This document shows, one piece after another, positions 53,834-64,000 of a DNA stretch of 64,000 bases (positions are counted from its first letter, which is position 1; each line of letters begins with the position of its first letter). Origin of the DNA: Trematomus loennbergii (lineage: Eukaryota; Chordata; Actinopteri; Perciformes; Nototheniidae); contig JAAOOA010000147.1 in assembly GCA_012861695.1 (NCBI GenBank), positions 522,501-586,500 of the forward strand, written 5' to 3'. The position numbers and the translations under genes were made by a program. Below the pieces are notes generated by a model, which worked only from the letters and a program-made list of their open reading frames with translations, had not been told where the DNA came from and searched no databases.

Positions 53834-55028
53834 ACAACGTAACCCCAGCTCCTTGCAGTATTTATGAGTCCTCAGCACTCGGCCACGCCCTTTGCTGAAC
53901 CAGGAAGTAACCTCCCCAATGGACATGGTAACTCAAGAGACAAAGAAAGTAACTAATACAAACAATTTTGCCAGTTAATTTATGTAACCGTAGCCAAAGT
54001 TTGACAGTCCGACGTCAGGCTGCTTAGTGAAAAAGCAAGTTAAGCTAACTGTACTCGGCAAGCTTATCAAAATGTCTTAACATTCCTGCATGCATTTGGT
54101 TGTTTGTATTCAAAGTGTTTTAAAATATTGTGTATTATCTAAGAATAGTGATAATGTATTTGCCAAACAGTGCATTTTGTTGTGTCTCGTCAAATGTGTT
54201 AGTTATGTTTATGTATTATGTCTGTCATTTAATGTTTAGTCAGGTTTTCATGTTTATTCACGTCATGTCAGGTCTGTCTATTTATGTCATTCATCTCCAG
54301 TTAAGTACCCGTGTTTCATGTCGTGTCTCGTTTTCCATTTCCTGTTTCATTTTGTACTTACCTCTCTCATTTCAGGCCCTGTTACTTCCTCCCTTTGTGT
54401 GTTTCCCCGCCATCGTCAGCGTCTGCCTCGCCCCTGATTGTTTCCACCTGTTCCCACTCACCTCATGTTTAAATAGTCCTGTCTCCCCCCTGTCCCGTGT
54501 CAGTTTGTGTTTATTCCCACGTGTGGTCGTGCCAGGCCTCAGCAAAGAGAGGATCGTTTCCAGTCTTGTTAGGTTTTGTTGTTTTGTTAGTTTAAGTTTA
54601 TCTTAAGTTCTCTTTTTGTTATGCTTAGTTTTTTCCTCCTTGTGAGTGTTTATTTTGTTATTCCAGTACTTACTCTGTTAAGAAGGATTTTCTGTTCAAT
54701 GACATTAAAAAGACAATTTGTGTTACATTCAAGACTGTGTCTCTGGGTCGTGCATTTGGGTTCTCCAGTTTGTGTCGAGGTCGTGACACCTTTTCAACTA
54801 CAGCACGTCTCTAAAATGGCTTGGCAGAAGAAATGGCTTCATATTTTTTGTGTTGATTTGTTATCGCCGTTGTTTTAAAATGCAATCTCCATGTTTTTGG
54901 ATATTAATATCGTTTGTTTTATGGATGAAAATATTTATCATTTAGCACAAGAAAATGTTCTTGATACAGTTCAACAATTAAGAATACATTGTTAAAATGT
55001 ATTGTTTGCTGTCTCCCTGCAGTTATTG
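53834..55028. mobile_element. Sequence right of DIRS, probable old retroelement end
   Basis: No gene. From about 54130 to 54790 the sequence is T/C-rich, with words such as gtgtttattcccacgtgtgg and catttgggttctccagtttg, ending near gtcgtgaca. It resembles old LTR-type or SINE-type fish repeats, but I could not define ends or family. Confidence 0.3.
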
Positions 55029-55730
55029 GTGAGCTTTAAAATTGTGTCAAGAATTTCTGGTAATCTGTAAATTACCAGCATGACATGAAGTATACAATAA
55101 TAAATTGTTTTACAGTTACATTACTGATACTGTAACTTAAAATGATAGCATTAAAGTTTCTATTTTACAGTTGAAACTCTATTACCTTAAACAAAAATAC
55201 AATGCTTGGAAATTACTGTTTTATTTACAGCTATAACACTACTGTTACAAAAAATAAAGTAATTCAATATTACTGTGTTGCATTTTACAGTTAAAACACT
55301 ATTACCGTAAACATAAATACAGTACTTGGAAGTTACTGTGTTTCATTTTACAGCTACTACTACTGTAATACAAAATAAAGTAAATTCTATTAACTGTGTT
55401 TCATTTTACAGTTAAAACACTATTACCGTAAACACAAATACAGTACTTGGAAGTTACTGTGTTTCATTTTACAGTGTTACTGTAAATAAAACTTGTAAAT
55501 ACTGTGATTACCTTTACAGTATTTAACTGGCAGCAATTGACAAGCTACTTACTGTAATTCATTTTACAGTATTTAACTTGCAACAATTGACAAGTTACTT
55601 ACTGTAATTCATTTTACAGTATTTAACTGGCAACAATTGACAAGTTACTTACTGTAATTCAGTAAGTAACTTGTCAATTGCTGCCAGTTAAATACTGTGA
55701 ATTTCACGGTACGTTTCTTACAGTGTACCA
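55029..55730. mobile_element. CACTGTAA-type transposon end with tandem acagta-rich units
   Basis: Rich in ttttacagttaaaacacta units of about 60-65 bp (three copies near 55140-55470), then attcattttacagtatttaa units of about 50 bp (three copies near 55550-55660). It ends atttcacggtacgtttcttacagtg-type sequence followed by TA. It is the inverted counterpart of the end at 47400. Confidence 0.6.
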
Positions 55731-55824
55731 TGAATCCTTAAATGATGACCTCCTTGTCGTCAGACTTCCTATGCTGGTGTCCCCTGCCACCTATTGGCAG
55801 GTTCAGTTATCTTGTTTAACTTAC

Positions 55825-55892
55825 CGTAAGTCTGTGGCATGACAGTCATCCGTCTTCACCACCATGTCTCCTTTAGGACTGCACAACGTCAC
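55825..55892 (-). other. Candidate orphan exon B (- strand)
   Basis: A 68-bp segment with a strong acceptor (attttttcag) and an ideal donor (gtaagt). The only open frame reads VTLCSPKGDMVVKTDDCHAT then DLR. Joined directly to candidate exon A it would reach a stop after 12 codons. So it may be leader sequence, the end of another - strand gene, or chance. No family recognised. It lies about 1.3 kb from the EARS2 start on the opposite strand. Confidence 0.3.
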
Positions 55893-56069
55893 CTGAAAAA
55901 ATTGTTAAATGAAGGACCAAGTTAGGCAAGTGTGTAAGGCCCTTAATCCAGATCTCGTGGATGTATACAAATGTATTACCTGTTGTTTTATTGTAGATTT
56001 TTCTTATTGGTTTTTTAAGCCTGATTCTACCTGATTCTATCTATCTTCATTGTCTTGTCTGCAGACTCC

Positions 56070-56559
56070 AGAGGTGGAAGAAGTACTTTCCTTAACTAAA
56101 AGTAGAAAATACTACAGTGTAAAAATAACTCCTGCATTCAAAATCTTACTTGAGTACAAGTACAAAAGTATTGGCATCGAAAAGTAGGCTACTATTGTGC
56201 ATAATGTCCCGCTTCAGACATTCATGCATTAATGTGTCCCTCACTGCTGGTAAAGGTGCAGATAATTGCATTACTTTATATAGCACAACTGGATATATTG
56301 ACCTATAATTATATATCATACTGTAGTTCATTGTAGTTTATTTATATTTTGTATTAGCTAAATAGTCCTTATCTGGAACGTAACTAGTAGCCTAACTAAT
56401 GTTGGTCAAGTAAATGTAGTTGAGTAAAAAGGCTTCCAAATTGTAGTGGAGTAGAAGTATAAACCAGCAGAAAATAGAAATACTTAAGCAAAGTGCAAGT
56501 TCCCCCAAATCGTACTTACAGTACTTGAGTAAATGCACTTCACTTCATTACGCCCCTGG
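56070..56559. mobile_element. hAT-type MITE with perfect 8-bp target duplication
   Basis: 490 bp starting agaggtggaagaagtacttt and ending cattacgcccctgg. The octamer cagactcc flanks both sides (56062-56069 and 56560-56567). The body has the agtagaagtat and acttgagtaaatg motifs of the family at 12677-13244. Confidence 0.85.
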
Positions 56560-56689
56560 CAGACTCCAAAATGTGCAAAATATTTGTGGCCGGCAGAAGG
56601 AATAAAGCAATTTTCCTTGATGTATGTCTAACAATAAAATGCTGTCCTTAAATATTGCATTAAAACTAAGAAAGAGAAACACATTTGGG

Positions 56690-56885
56690 AAGCGTGTGGC
56701 GCAGTGGCCTAGTGCGTTTGTGTTCGTATCAGGGGAGCACAGCATCGAACCCACTGCAGTCAGCATGTCTTTGTGTCCCTGGGCAAGACACTTCACCCCA
56801 AATTGCTCCTGTGGGGATTGCCCACAGTATTGAGTATGTAAGTCGCTTTGGATAAAAGCGTCTAACAAGTAACATGTAATGTAAT
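56690..56885 (+). mobile_element. tRNA-derived SINE
   Basis: A tRNA-like head (gcgtgtggcgcagtggccta, a box-A-like start, and atcgaacccactgcagtc, a box-B-like part), a conserved middle (ctgggcaagacacttcaccc) and an L2-type tail (gtcgctttggataaaagcg, tctaacaagtaacatgtaatg). It is a familiar fish SINE in the forward orientation, not a functional tRNA. Confidence 0.85.
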
Positions 56886-57186
56886 TTGTTTTATGAGTGA
56901 AGTTTAGAGGAGTTTTTCTGAAGTAGTAGAAGAAGACATTCCGCGGTCCTCCACTGGATGGCAGTGATTGCCGTTTTCTACTTCCGGTTCGTTTTTAGAT
57001 GAAGAAGAAAATGACTTGACCCAAACAAACGTCTTTCATCACATGTGAGGGACACTTGTTAGGATAATAACGCTTTGTACCATTATCACACTATCATCCA
57101 AATCAATGCAGGTTGGTTAACATTCGTAAACTTGTACGAAGCTGGAGTGCTAACATTCTAGCTCTCGTTAGCTTAATGAAGCTAAT

Positions 57187-60100
57187 ATGTTGACTCAGAG
57201 ATGTTTCCGGTGTGTGACTGCGGTCAGAAACACTCTGGTTAAACTCCAGCGCACGAGAGGCTGCTCCACGGTGCAGGGTGACGTCAGAGTCAGGTTTGCA
57301 CCCAGTCCCACAGGTAAGATCCACAACCAGGGTGCATTCATGCTAAACTGTCCTGAAAGGTTATCCAGAGAGATATCTAGAAAGTGTGTGCAATGTGTCT
57401 GTCAATTCTCTATCTTTACCCCTAAACATCCAAACATACCATTAAAACTTACCTCCGTTTCATTTTGGACTTCTGATAAATAATAAACCAAGTTAGTTTG
57501 AGGTTGGATATTTGGCATATATTCACTCCAGACATCTTTCTCAGTTTCATAGACAGTCAGAGGTTAGCTCCCTTCTGAACCCTTGATTTTAACCACGTTT
57601 TTACTTCGGGACTATCAATAAATTACTGTTTCAATGACTGAAAAAAACAATGTTACTTTTAATACACCCTTGCTTACCTGCTCATAAAAGTGAAATCCTG
57701 CTCACAAAAATCTAATTAATGTTGCTTGTTGTGGCAAGCCTGTTTCTGATCACTGGTGTGTCATTGATTTAAATATTAAGTATTTTCTGCATGATTTCTT
57801 TCAATAGCTTCAAGGTCATGTGACCCATTGGTTTACCAATCCTTACCAGATATTATTACTACACTGGACACAAATAACACACCTATTTTGTTCGATTTGG
57901 GTGCTTTTTCTATTTTAAAGGTCACCTATTGTGCAAAATCCACTTCTTCATGTCTTTTCTGCATAAACATGTGTCCCCTCTCTCACTTTTTGTCCTGATC
58001 CATTTATATAAAAACCTGTCTGAAAATGAGCTGATCAGATTGTGGCCACTTTATGATGTCATAACGATTTGTTGGCTTGTGTAACCATTAGCCAATCAAC
58101 AACCAAGGTAACCCCCCACCACACCTTATCACCTGAATCTCCTCCTAGAGCACCATTGTGTTCTTTTTAACCAAATATCTCTCAGAGGGGCGTGGGGAGG
58201 GGCTCCTTATTTTCATCTAAAGTAACAGACACAGAATCAGCACTTTTGAAACAGGGCTGAAACAGAGGGGATTATGGGATGCTGCAATGATCTGTTTGGT
58301 GTTTGGAGCCAAACACTTCAGAGACATGTTCTATATCTGAGACCTGTAATGTATTGATAAAAAACAGTATAATAGGGGACCTTTTAGTGAATATTTTAAA
58401 TACAAAAGATGAACATATTTATATTGGAAACTCAATTGCAGATATTAAACATTACAATATATTTCTCTCTGCTGCAGGTTTCCTTCACCTCGGCGGCCTC
58501 CGAACGGCTCTCTATAATTACATCTTTGCAAAGAAGTATGGAGGCTCGTTCGTCCTGCGCCTGGAGGACACGGATCAGAGCCGGCTGGTGCCCGGAGCGG
58601 CCGAGTCCATCGAGGACATGCTGGAGTGGGCCGGTAGGAAACACTGGGATGGTGTCAGGAAACTGGAACTTATGAACTTGATACAACACCTTACAAAATA
58701 TAGATATCCAATACTGCAGGGAAAACATTGAATCAGAAACGTGTTTATTACCAGGTAGGTTGACACGTACGAGGAATTTGACTTGATGTCGTGGTGCATA
58801 CATACAAATAAAACAAACATTAAAAAACACAGGTAGAGAACTATTTAAAAAAACTATAATAACATTAAAACATAAGAAAAAATATAGTTTAAAATAAAGC
58901 AGTATTTAGATTGAAATAGAATGGAATAAAATATGCATTGATTTCAATTTTGTATTTATGGATACAAAATAAAAGGCTCTAACTAAAGTATAATATGACA
59001 AGGACAACTCTTCTTAACAATAAAAAACTTTTGATTGATATTTAAGGGAAATATATACTCTGGACTATAGTCATGAGATGCAGTGTTTCCCACAGAATTT
59101 GATTCCCCCCCCCCCCCCCCCCCCAAAAGAAAAGTTTGGGTGGTCCACGCATCCACCCCTCCCTCAAATAAGAAAATACATGCAAGTTCATGGCTACTGT
59201 AGACAACGTTCTTGTTGCTCTGTGTTGCGTTCTTAATGAGTGAGACACACCGGAGTTGAGGATCTGTGGGGTTTATTCTCCCAAAAATATAATTTACAAT
59301 TCATAATTTAGGCATTTAGCAGGCGCCTTATTCCAAAGTGACTTACAATGACCAATTACAGGGACATTCTCCCTGGAGCATTCTCGCCTTACTCAAGGGC
59401 ACACTAGTAGTGGTGTTCCAGGCGGGATTTGACCTTGCAACCTTCCGATCATCAGCCCACCTCACTATCCATTAGATTAGACCACAAATATATATTTTTT
59501 ACATTTTTATGAGATCCATTTATGGCGGACGATATTTAATTGTGGCGCCCCGCCACAATTAAATCAATGTATGGGAAACACTGAGATGTATACTGTTTTT
59601 GAGTCAATGGGTCTATAGTATCAGGACACAGGTAAAAAAAACCTTTGTTTAACTACAAAATGTTGGTTTTACTATTGTTTTTAATAACATAAGTCATTTT
59701 ATACAAGCTGTTAATAGAGTGGAGCAGGGATCATGGGATGACGTATTTTTGTAGGCCGACCCGGAAGTAAGCTGCGCAAGGGTTCCCTCGACAAAAAGGC
59801 AACGGGATTTCTCCATAGGATTTTGGAATATTGTACAATTTTTATAAATCTAGTTATAAAAAATGATAAAAGTAGGGTAGACATGTGGAGATTATCCGGC
59901 TGAACAAAACGTGCATCTATCTAACAGGTTGTTTTCCACAGATCTTATTTTTCTGATCTCTAGGATTATTCCAAAATCCTATGGAGAAATCCCGTTGCTT
60001 TTTTGTCGAGGGAACCCATGCGCAGCTTACTTCCGGGTCGGCCTACAAAAATACGCCATCCCTGCTCCGCTCTATAGTGACATCATTACTTTTCTGTCTA

Positions 60101-63100
60101 AATGTGAGATGAGGAAAACGACTGTATATCCCCACGATTGTTCTTTGAATTGTAACTAAGCCCCCTCTCCCCTCCAGGCGTCCCTCCAGATGAGAGTCCT
60201 CGTCGGGGGGGGCCGGTGGGTCCGTACCTGCAGTCCCAGAGGCTGGAGCTCTACCGTCAGACCGCAGAACAGCTGATCCAGAGCAAACACGCCTACTACT
60301 GTTTCTGCAGCTCTCAGAGACTCGACCTGCTCAAAAAGAGGCTTTAAGGAGCGGACAGACACCCAGGTGGATAACATTGATGCTCACATGATTTACGTTT
60401 TACTGTGATATCTTGTTTCAATAGTTACTGTTATATGTGATGTGATGACTACTTCCATTACACTGTTCAGGAACTAGTTGTACCAAATGCTCTGTATGTG
60501 ATGACTACTTCCATTCTTGCAAGGATAATAAATGCATGTATCCTGATTATTGAAGCTCAAGCCGGTGACGAGTGATATTTAAAAAAAAAGTTACTTTATC
60601 ACTTTATTTTACATTTTTGTATTATATTTTAAAGTTCCATCTTATCTTATTAACAGATTATCATATTTCAGCCAGACTTCAGGTGTTTTTGTCAGATTTA
60701 AGGCAGCAGCTGTGTCTCTTCCTCCCTCAGGTATGATAACCGGTGCCAGCACCTCCGGGCCGAGCAGGTCCAGGAGAAGCTGGATCAAGGAGCTCCACAT
60801 GTGATCCGGTTTCGTCTGGAAGAAGGTGTCGAGCCTTTTCAGGATCTGATCTGTGGGCGCAGTCATCACGAGGTGGCCCAGGTCAGATCTGCAGTGTGTT
60901 TAGTGGAGTTACAAATGAATCATATAGGAATGAGTCACACATCATTTCAGATGTAATGACCAACAATTCTCCTTTTCCACACATTTCATTTGACTTCCAC
61001 ATCTCAGATATTGAAAATGTATGTTTGTTGGAGGATGTTTTTTATTCCTCCAGGCCTATGAAATCATGAAATAGGATGACAGATATTCAAAGTGTCTTTT
61101 GAAAACCTAAAATACTAGCTATCGATGTAAAATTAAAACAATTTAAACATGTAATAGAGGCAGAGAGACTTAACAGATGCTTTTGTTGCTACAAAAAAAA
61201 CCTGAACATCTTATTTCTGTGGGAGTTGATGAAGTAAGCTGTCATTACAATTCAGAATCATGTTTATTGTCCAAAATATATTGTTAAAACTATTATTGAA
61301 TCAAGAAATGTGTGCAAGACATAAATATACATAAATAAATAACAATGAGTAAATAAAAATGACCCTACATAAATCGAAAATACATATATTTTCCAGGTGG
61401 AGGGAGACCCCGTGGTGATGAAAGCAGACGGTTTTCCCACCTATCACCTCGCTAACATCGTAGACGATCACTACATGAGGATCAGCCACGTGCTGCGGGG
61501 GTCCGAGTGGCTCGTCTCCACCTCCAAACACCTCCTCATGTACCGCGCCCTCGACTGGCAGCCGCCCACCTTCGGACATCTGCCGCTCCTGTTGAACAAA
61601 AACGGCAGCAAACTGTCCAAGAGGCAGGGGGACATTTTCCTCCAAAGCTTCCAGAGGGACGGAGTCCTGCCCGAGGCTCTGCTGGACATCACCACCAGCT
61701 GCGGCTCGGGGTTCAACAGTGAGTGAAGGAGGGGTTATCAGAGAGGGATGAAGAGGGACTGCATGCATCAGTTACATTACATTTCATATACAATAAAGGC
61801 TATAAACCAAAAATATTCAAACTAAGGACAAGCAAGAAAGGGCTGACATATTGACTTCAAACCAGCCAGACCAAGTGCTGGTGCCTAAGTTGAACTCTTC
61901 AATGCTTTTCATTTATTTTCTTTATTATTTTAATGGTCAAGGTTCAAGCAAAACATATATTGGATTCAAAATATAATCGTGAAACTGTCATTTGCAAGTA
62001 AGGGGGAAAAAAAAACTACTTTTGATTATAGTGTTGCACATTTATTCAAATTGAATCACAATCAATTATGGGCTAATGCAATATTCAAATGGCAGGACGT
62101 TCAATGTTTGTTACCGGCAAAATATGTGTATATATTATCTGACTAAAGTATTGTGATGCTGCAGAGATTTCCTCGCCTACAAGTCTTATTACATTTAGCT
62201 GACGCTTTTATCCAAAGCGACTTACAATAGGCGCGTTCACACCGGAGTACTTTGGAGTACTTTTCCCACAATAGTTAATCAGAAAACTACGATATATTTG
62301 CGTTCACACCAAAAGACCAATTACAGGGACATTCTCCCTGGAGTAACTAAGTGCTTTACTCAAGGGCACACTAGTGGTTGGTGTTCCTGGTGGATTTGAA
62401 CTCACAACCTTGCGATCTTCAGCCCACCTCACTATCCATTAGACCACCACTATCCCATTATATCTTATCAGAATCAGAATCGGTTTTATCACCAATTAAG
62501 TTCAGGAAGAATTTCTTTTGGTGTAAATGGTGCATACAAAGACACAGAAAGAAGAATACGTTGTTTTTCAAATGAATAAATAAAAAGAGAAAAAAAGTTA
62601 CTATCATAAAAAATGTTTTAAATATATTTTAAACACTATTGTAAAAAATTAAAAATAAAGACAATATTATAAAAATATAAATATGTAAGAAACTGAGTAC
62701 AGTAAAATAGAAAAGGACAAATACTATGTTCAAAATGGGTTAGAGAGGTAGTGTGGAGCAGAAATGTGTAAATTGTTAAAAGAACATACTGTATTGTGCT
62801 TAATGTAATGCATATTATTTTGAATACAGATTTAATAAAATATATTTGTTTGGCACTGATCCTCTTAAAAGAAACCACACCATGATCATTTTAAATATAT
62901 CCTTCAATGACTCAAAATTATTCACTCCTCCAATATCGTGAATAATATCGCAGTTGCAATATCAGCCGAAGTATTTGCAATAGTTTATACTTTTCCATAT
63001 CCCTTAGTCCTAGTCGATTACATGCTTCTTAACGATTTAACTCTCTTTTACAGCCATTGGAATTGGGCGGAGGATAGATGAGCTGATCGCCGAGTTTAAT

Positions 63101-64000
63101 CCTTCAAAGATCACGACACATTCTGCGCTCTTAGACCTGGAGAAACTCCCAGAGTTCAACAGGTGAGTCTCTGTCTGTGTGTCTTTTGTCCGTCTATCTT
63201 GTGCTGTATTTCTGTTCTTATAAAGAAAGTCATCTGTGTGATTGTGGCAGAATTCACCTGCAGCGCCACATAGAAGATGAGGGGCAGTGTGCGGCGCTGA
63301 TTAAAGGTCTGCAGGCACAGATCCAGCAGGTGTGTGGAGAACAGATCCAGGAGGAAGTCCTGCAGGAGGATTACATCAGACGGGTGCTGCACCTTCGGAA
63401 GGTAACTAACAGCAGACTTTACACATTTGTATTCATACCATGTTGCTGTGTGTTCAAATATATAATTTGCCCACAACCTCATGTGGCCCGTAAGAGCTTG
63501 CAAAGAATATAATAGACAATTGTGTAATTGTTGAATATTTGCTTGCAATTATTTGCCCAAGAATTCTGCTTTCAGACGTTAGTTGTTATGAAGTTATTAC
63601 AAAGACTGATAATAATCTAATGCAGAGCCAATATTGTAATATAATACATTCTTTAATATATATAATATATTTATATATGTATACTTGTATAGTCTTAAAG
63701 TTACAACCGCCCTTGAGTGCAACCATAATGCTAATGTGGCCCGCAATGAAATTGAGTTTGACACCCCTGCGCTAGACGCTGAAAGATTGTTAATATAGTA
63801 AGCATGAAACTGTATTGATGCAAGAAAGTGATACATGTTTTCAGAATTACTAACTCGATAACATTCTATTTAGTTTTTACCCTTTGTCTTCTCCTAATGT
63901 GGCCTCTGCTCTTATGTCTTAACACTGCTCCACACGTGTGTCTCCACTCAAACTGAAACTGTCCCCTTCCTCTCTGCAGGGTCACATCTCCTCTCTGAAG
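57187..64000 (+). CDS. ears2: Mitochondrial glutamyl-tRNA synthetase, exons 1-8 (3' end beyond window)
   Basis: Exons: 57187-57313, 58478-58633, 60178-60366, 60731-60881, 61397-61718, 63054-63162, 63251-63401, 63980-64000 (cut by the window). The product charges mitochondrial tRNA-Glu (and in many organisms tRNA-Gln) with glutamate. The N-terminus [20 protein letters not shown] is Arg-rich and lacks acidic residues, as expected for a matrix-targeting peptide. The class I signature spans the exon 1-2 junction as [16 protein letters not shown] (HIGH site), and the KMSKS equivalent is KLSKRQGD in exon 5. [10 protein letters not shown] and [20 protein letters not shown] are family landmarks. About 410 of roughly 520 residues lie here. 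Exon 3 has an apparent one-base loss near 60333-60340 that gives a premature TAA at 60345. All other phases agree. Confidence 0.95.
57918..58386. mobile_element. ears2: MITE in EARS2 intron 1 (intact relative of the split element)
   Basis: Starts aaaggtcacctattgtgcaa and ends taataggggaccttt, inverted to each other. It contains gatgtcataacgatttgttg and gtgtaaccattagccaatca, matching both flanks of the interrupted element at 5660-6661. Non-coding. Confidence 0.7.
58740..58836 (+). repeat. Interspersed repeat copy 2
   Basis: Second close copy of the repeat at 2411-2535, in EARS2 intron 2. Confidence 0.7.
59082..59584. mobile_element. hAT-derived element with nested SINE
   Basis: Ends gcagtgtttcccacag and tatgggaaacactg are inverted repeats typical of hAT elements. 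It contains a 19-20 base poly-C run at about 59106-59125 and an antisense tRNA-derived SINE (about 59305-59485, ending atccattagattagaccac). No transposase. Confidence 0.7.
59718..60074. mobile_element. Long foldback element in EARS2 intron 2
   Basis: Arms of about 120 bp. The left starts agagtggagcagggatca and contains gtaggccgacccggaagtaa and ccctcgacaaaaaggcaacg. The right mirrors these and ends atccctgctccgctct. The core and the ccggaagtaa / tcgacaaaa / tctccata words are shared with the shorter hairpin at 21259-21428. No coding sequence. Confidence 0.85.
60178..60366 (+). CDS. ears2: EARS2 exon 3 with apparent one-base deletion
   Basis: The exon reads correctly as [20 protein letters not shown] and on to [13 protein letters not shown], then meets TAA. 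Adding one base after aaaaag lets the remainder run on in the family-like frame to the donor. The length, 189 bp, is one less than the phases of exons 2 and 4 require (190). Everything on both sides is conserved, so an assembly indel is more likely than a decayed gene. Confidence 0.8.
62183..62455 (-). mobile_element. tRNA-derived SINE with a short nested insertion
   Basis: An antisense SINE of the same family as that at 59305-59485 (tagctgacgcttttatccaa, ccaattacagggacattctc, tcactatccattagaccacc). Between cttacaat and gaccaatt an extra 85-90 bp is inserted (about 62230-62316), bounded by ggcgcgttcacaccgg and gcgttcacaccaaaa. Confidence 0.75.
63480..63775. mobile_element. hAT-derived fragment
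   Basis: The right end gagtttgacacccctgcgct is the inverted form of the caggggtgtcaaactc terminus. Inside are cctcatgtggcccgtaagag and taatgtggcccgcaatgaaa. It is old and truncated, in EARS2 intron 7. Confidence 0.55.

Noticed and set aside
56690..56780. tRNA-like sequence at the SINE head
   Set aside because: The clover-leaf is degenerate and it continues into a SINE body and L2-type tail, so it is not a tRNA gene.
57103..57324. 73-codon - strand open frame opposite EARS2 exon 1
   Set aside because: Shadow of the EARS2 first exon, with no splice signals or similarity.

Overview
The window looks like vertebrate nuclear DNA from a ray-finned, probably teleost, fish. The genes are intron-rich with consensus GT-AG boundaries. 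The introns hold long (CA)n/(TG)n tracts, hAT-type MITEs with 8-bp target duplications, tRNA-derived SINEs and a DIRS-type tyrosine-recombinase retrotransposon, a mix typical of fish. I read every exon by eye from splice consensus, phase continuity and protein similarity recalled from family knowledge. Boundaries are hand-counted and may be off by a base or two.

There are three genes. (1) At the left edge, on the + strand, is the last coding exon of a LITAF/CDIP1-like gene. (2) On the - strand, from about 42.46 kb down to 1.16 kb, is one very large mesothelin-family gene. I could phase about 65 coding exons (about 8.4 kb of coding sequence, about 2,800 residues). It has a signal peptide, an N-terminal region, two complete and one partial copy of an 11-exon module of about 345 residues, further diverged superhelical-type repeats, a strongly basic hinge with proprotein-convertase-like sites, a C-terminal domain that lines up with mature mesothelin, a mucin-like 15-bp VNTR stalk and a GPI-anchor signal on its own exon. 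The LITAF-like and mesothelin genes are convergent, and their poly(A) signals lie only about 60 bp apart. (3) From 57.19 kb to the right edge, on the + strand, are exons 1-8 (the last one cut) of EARS2, mitochondrial glutamyl-tRNA synthetase.

Between 42.5 and 57 kb there is little recognisable coding sequence. It holds two orphan exon-like segments on the - strand that may be upstream exons of the mesothelin gene, a defective DIRS element of about 4.7 kb with its inverted terminal repeats and internal complementary region, and CACTGTAA-type terminal sequences in opposite orientation on both sides of it.

At least seven places show what looks like a single-base break of reading phase: six in mesothelin exons and one in EARS2 exon 3. 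Several are in or next to homopolymers. Because EARS2 is essential and everything around each break is conserved, assembly or sequencing indels are the simplest explanation, though real mutation cannot be excluded from the sequence alone.
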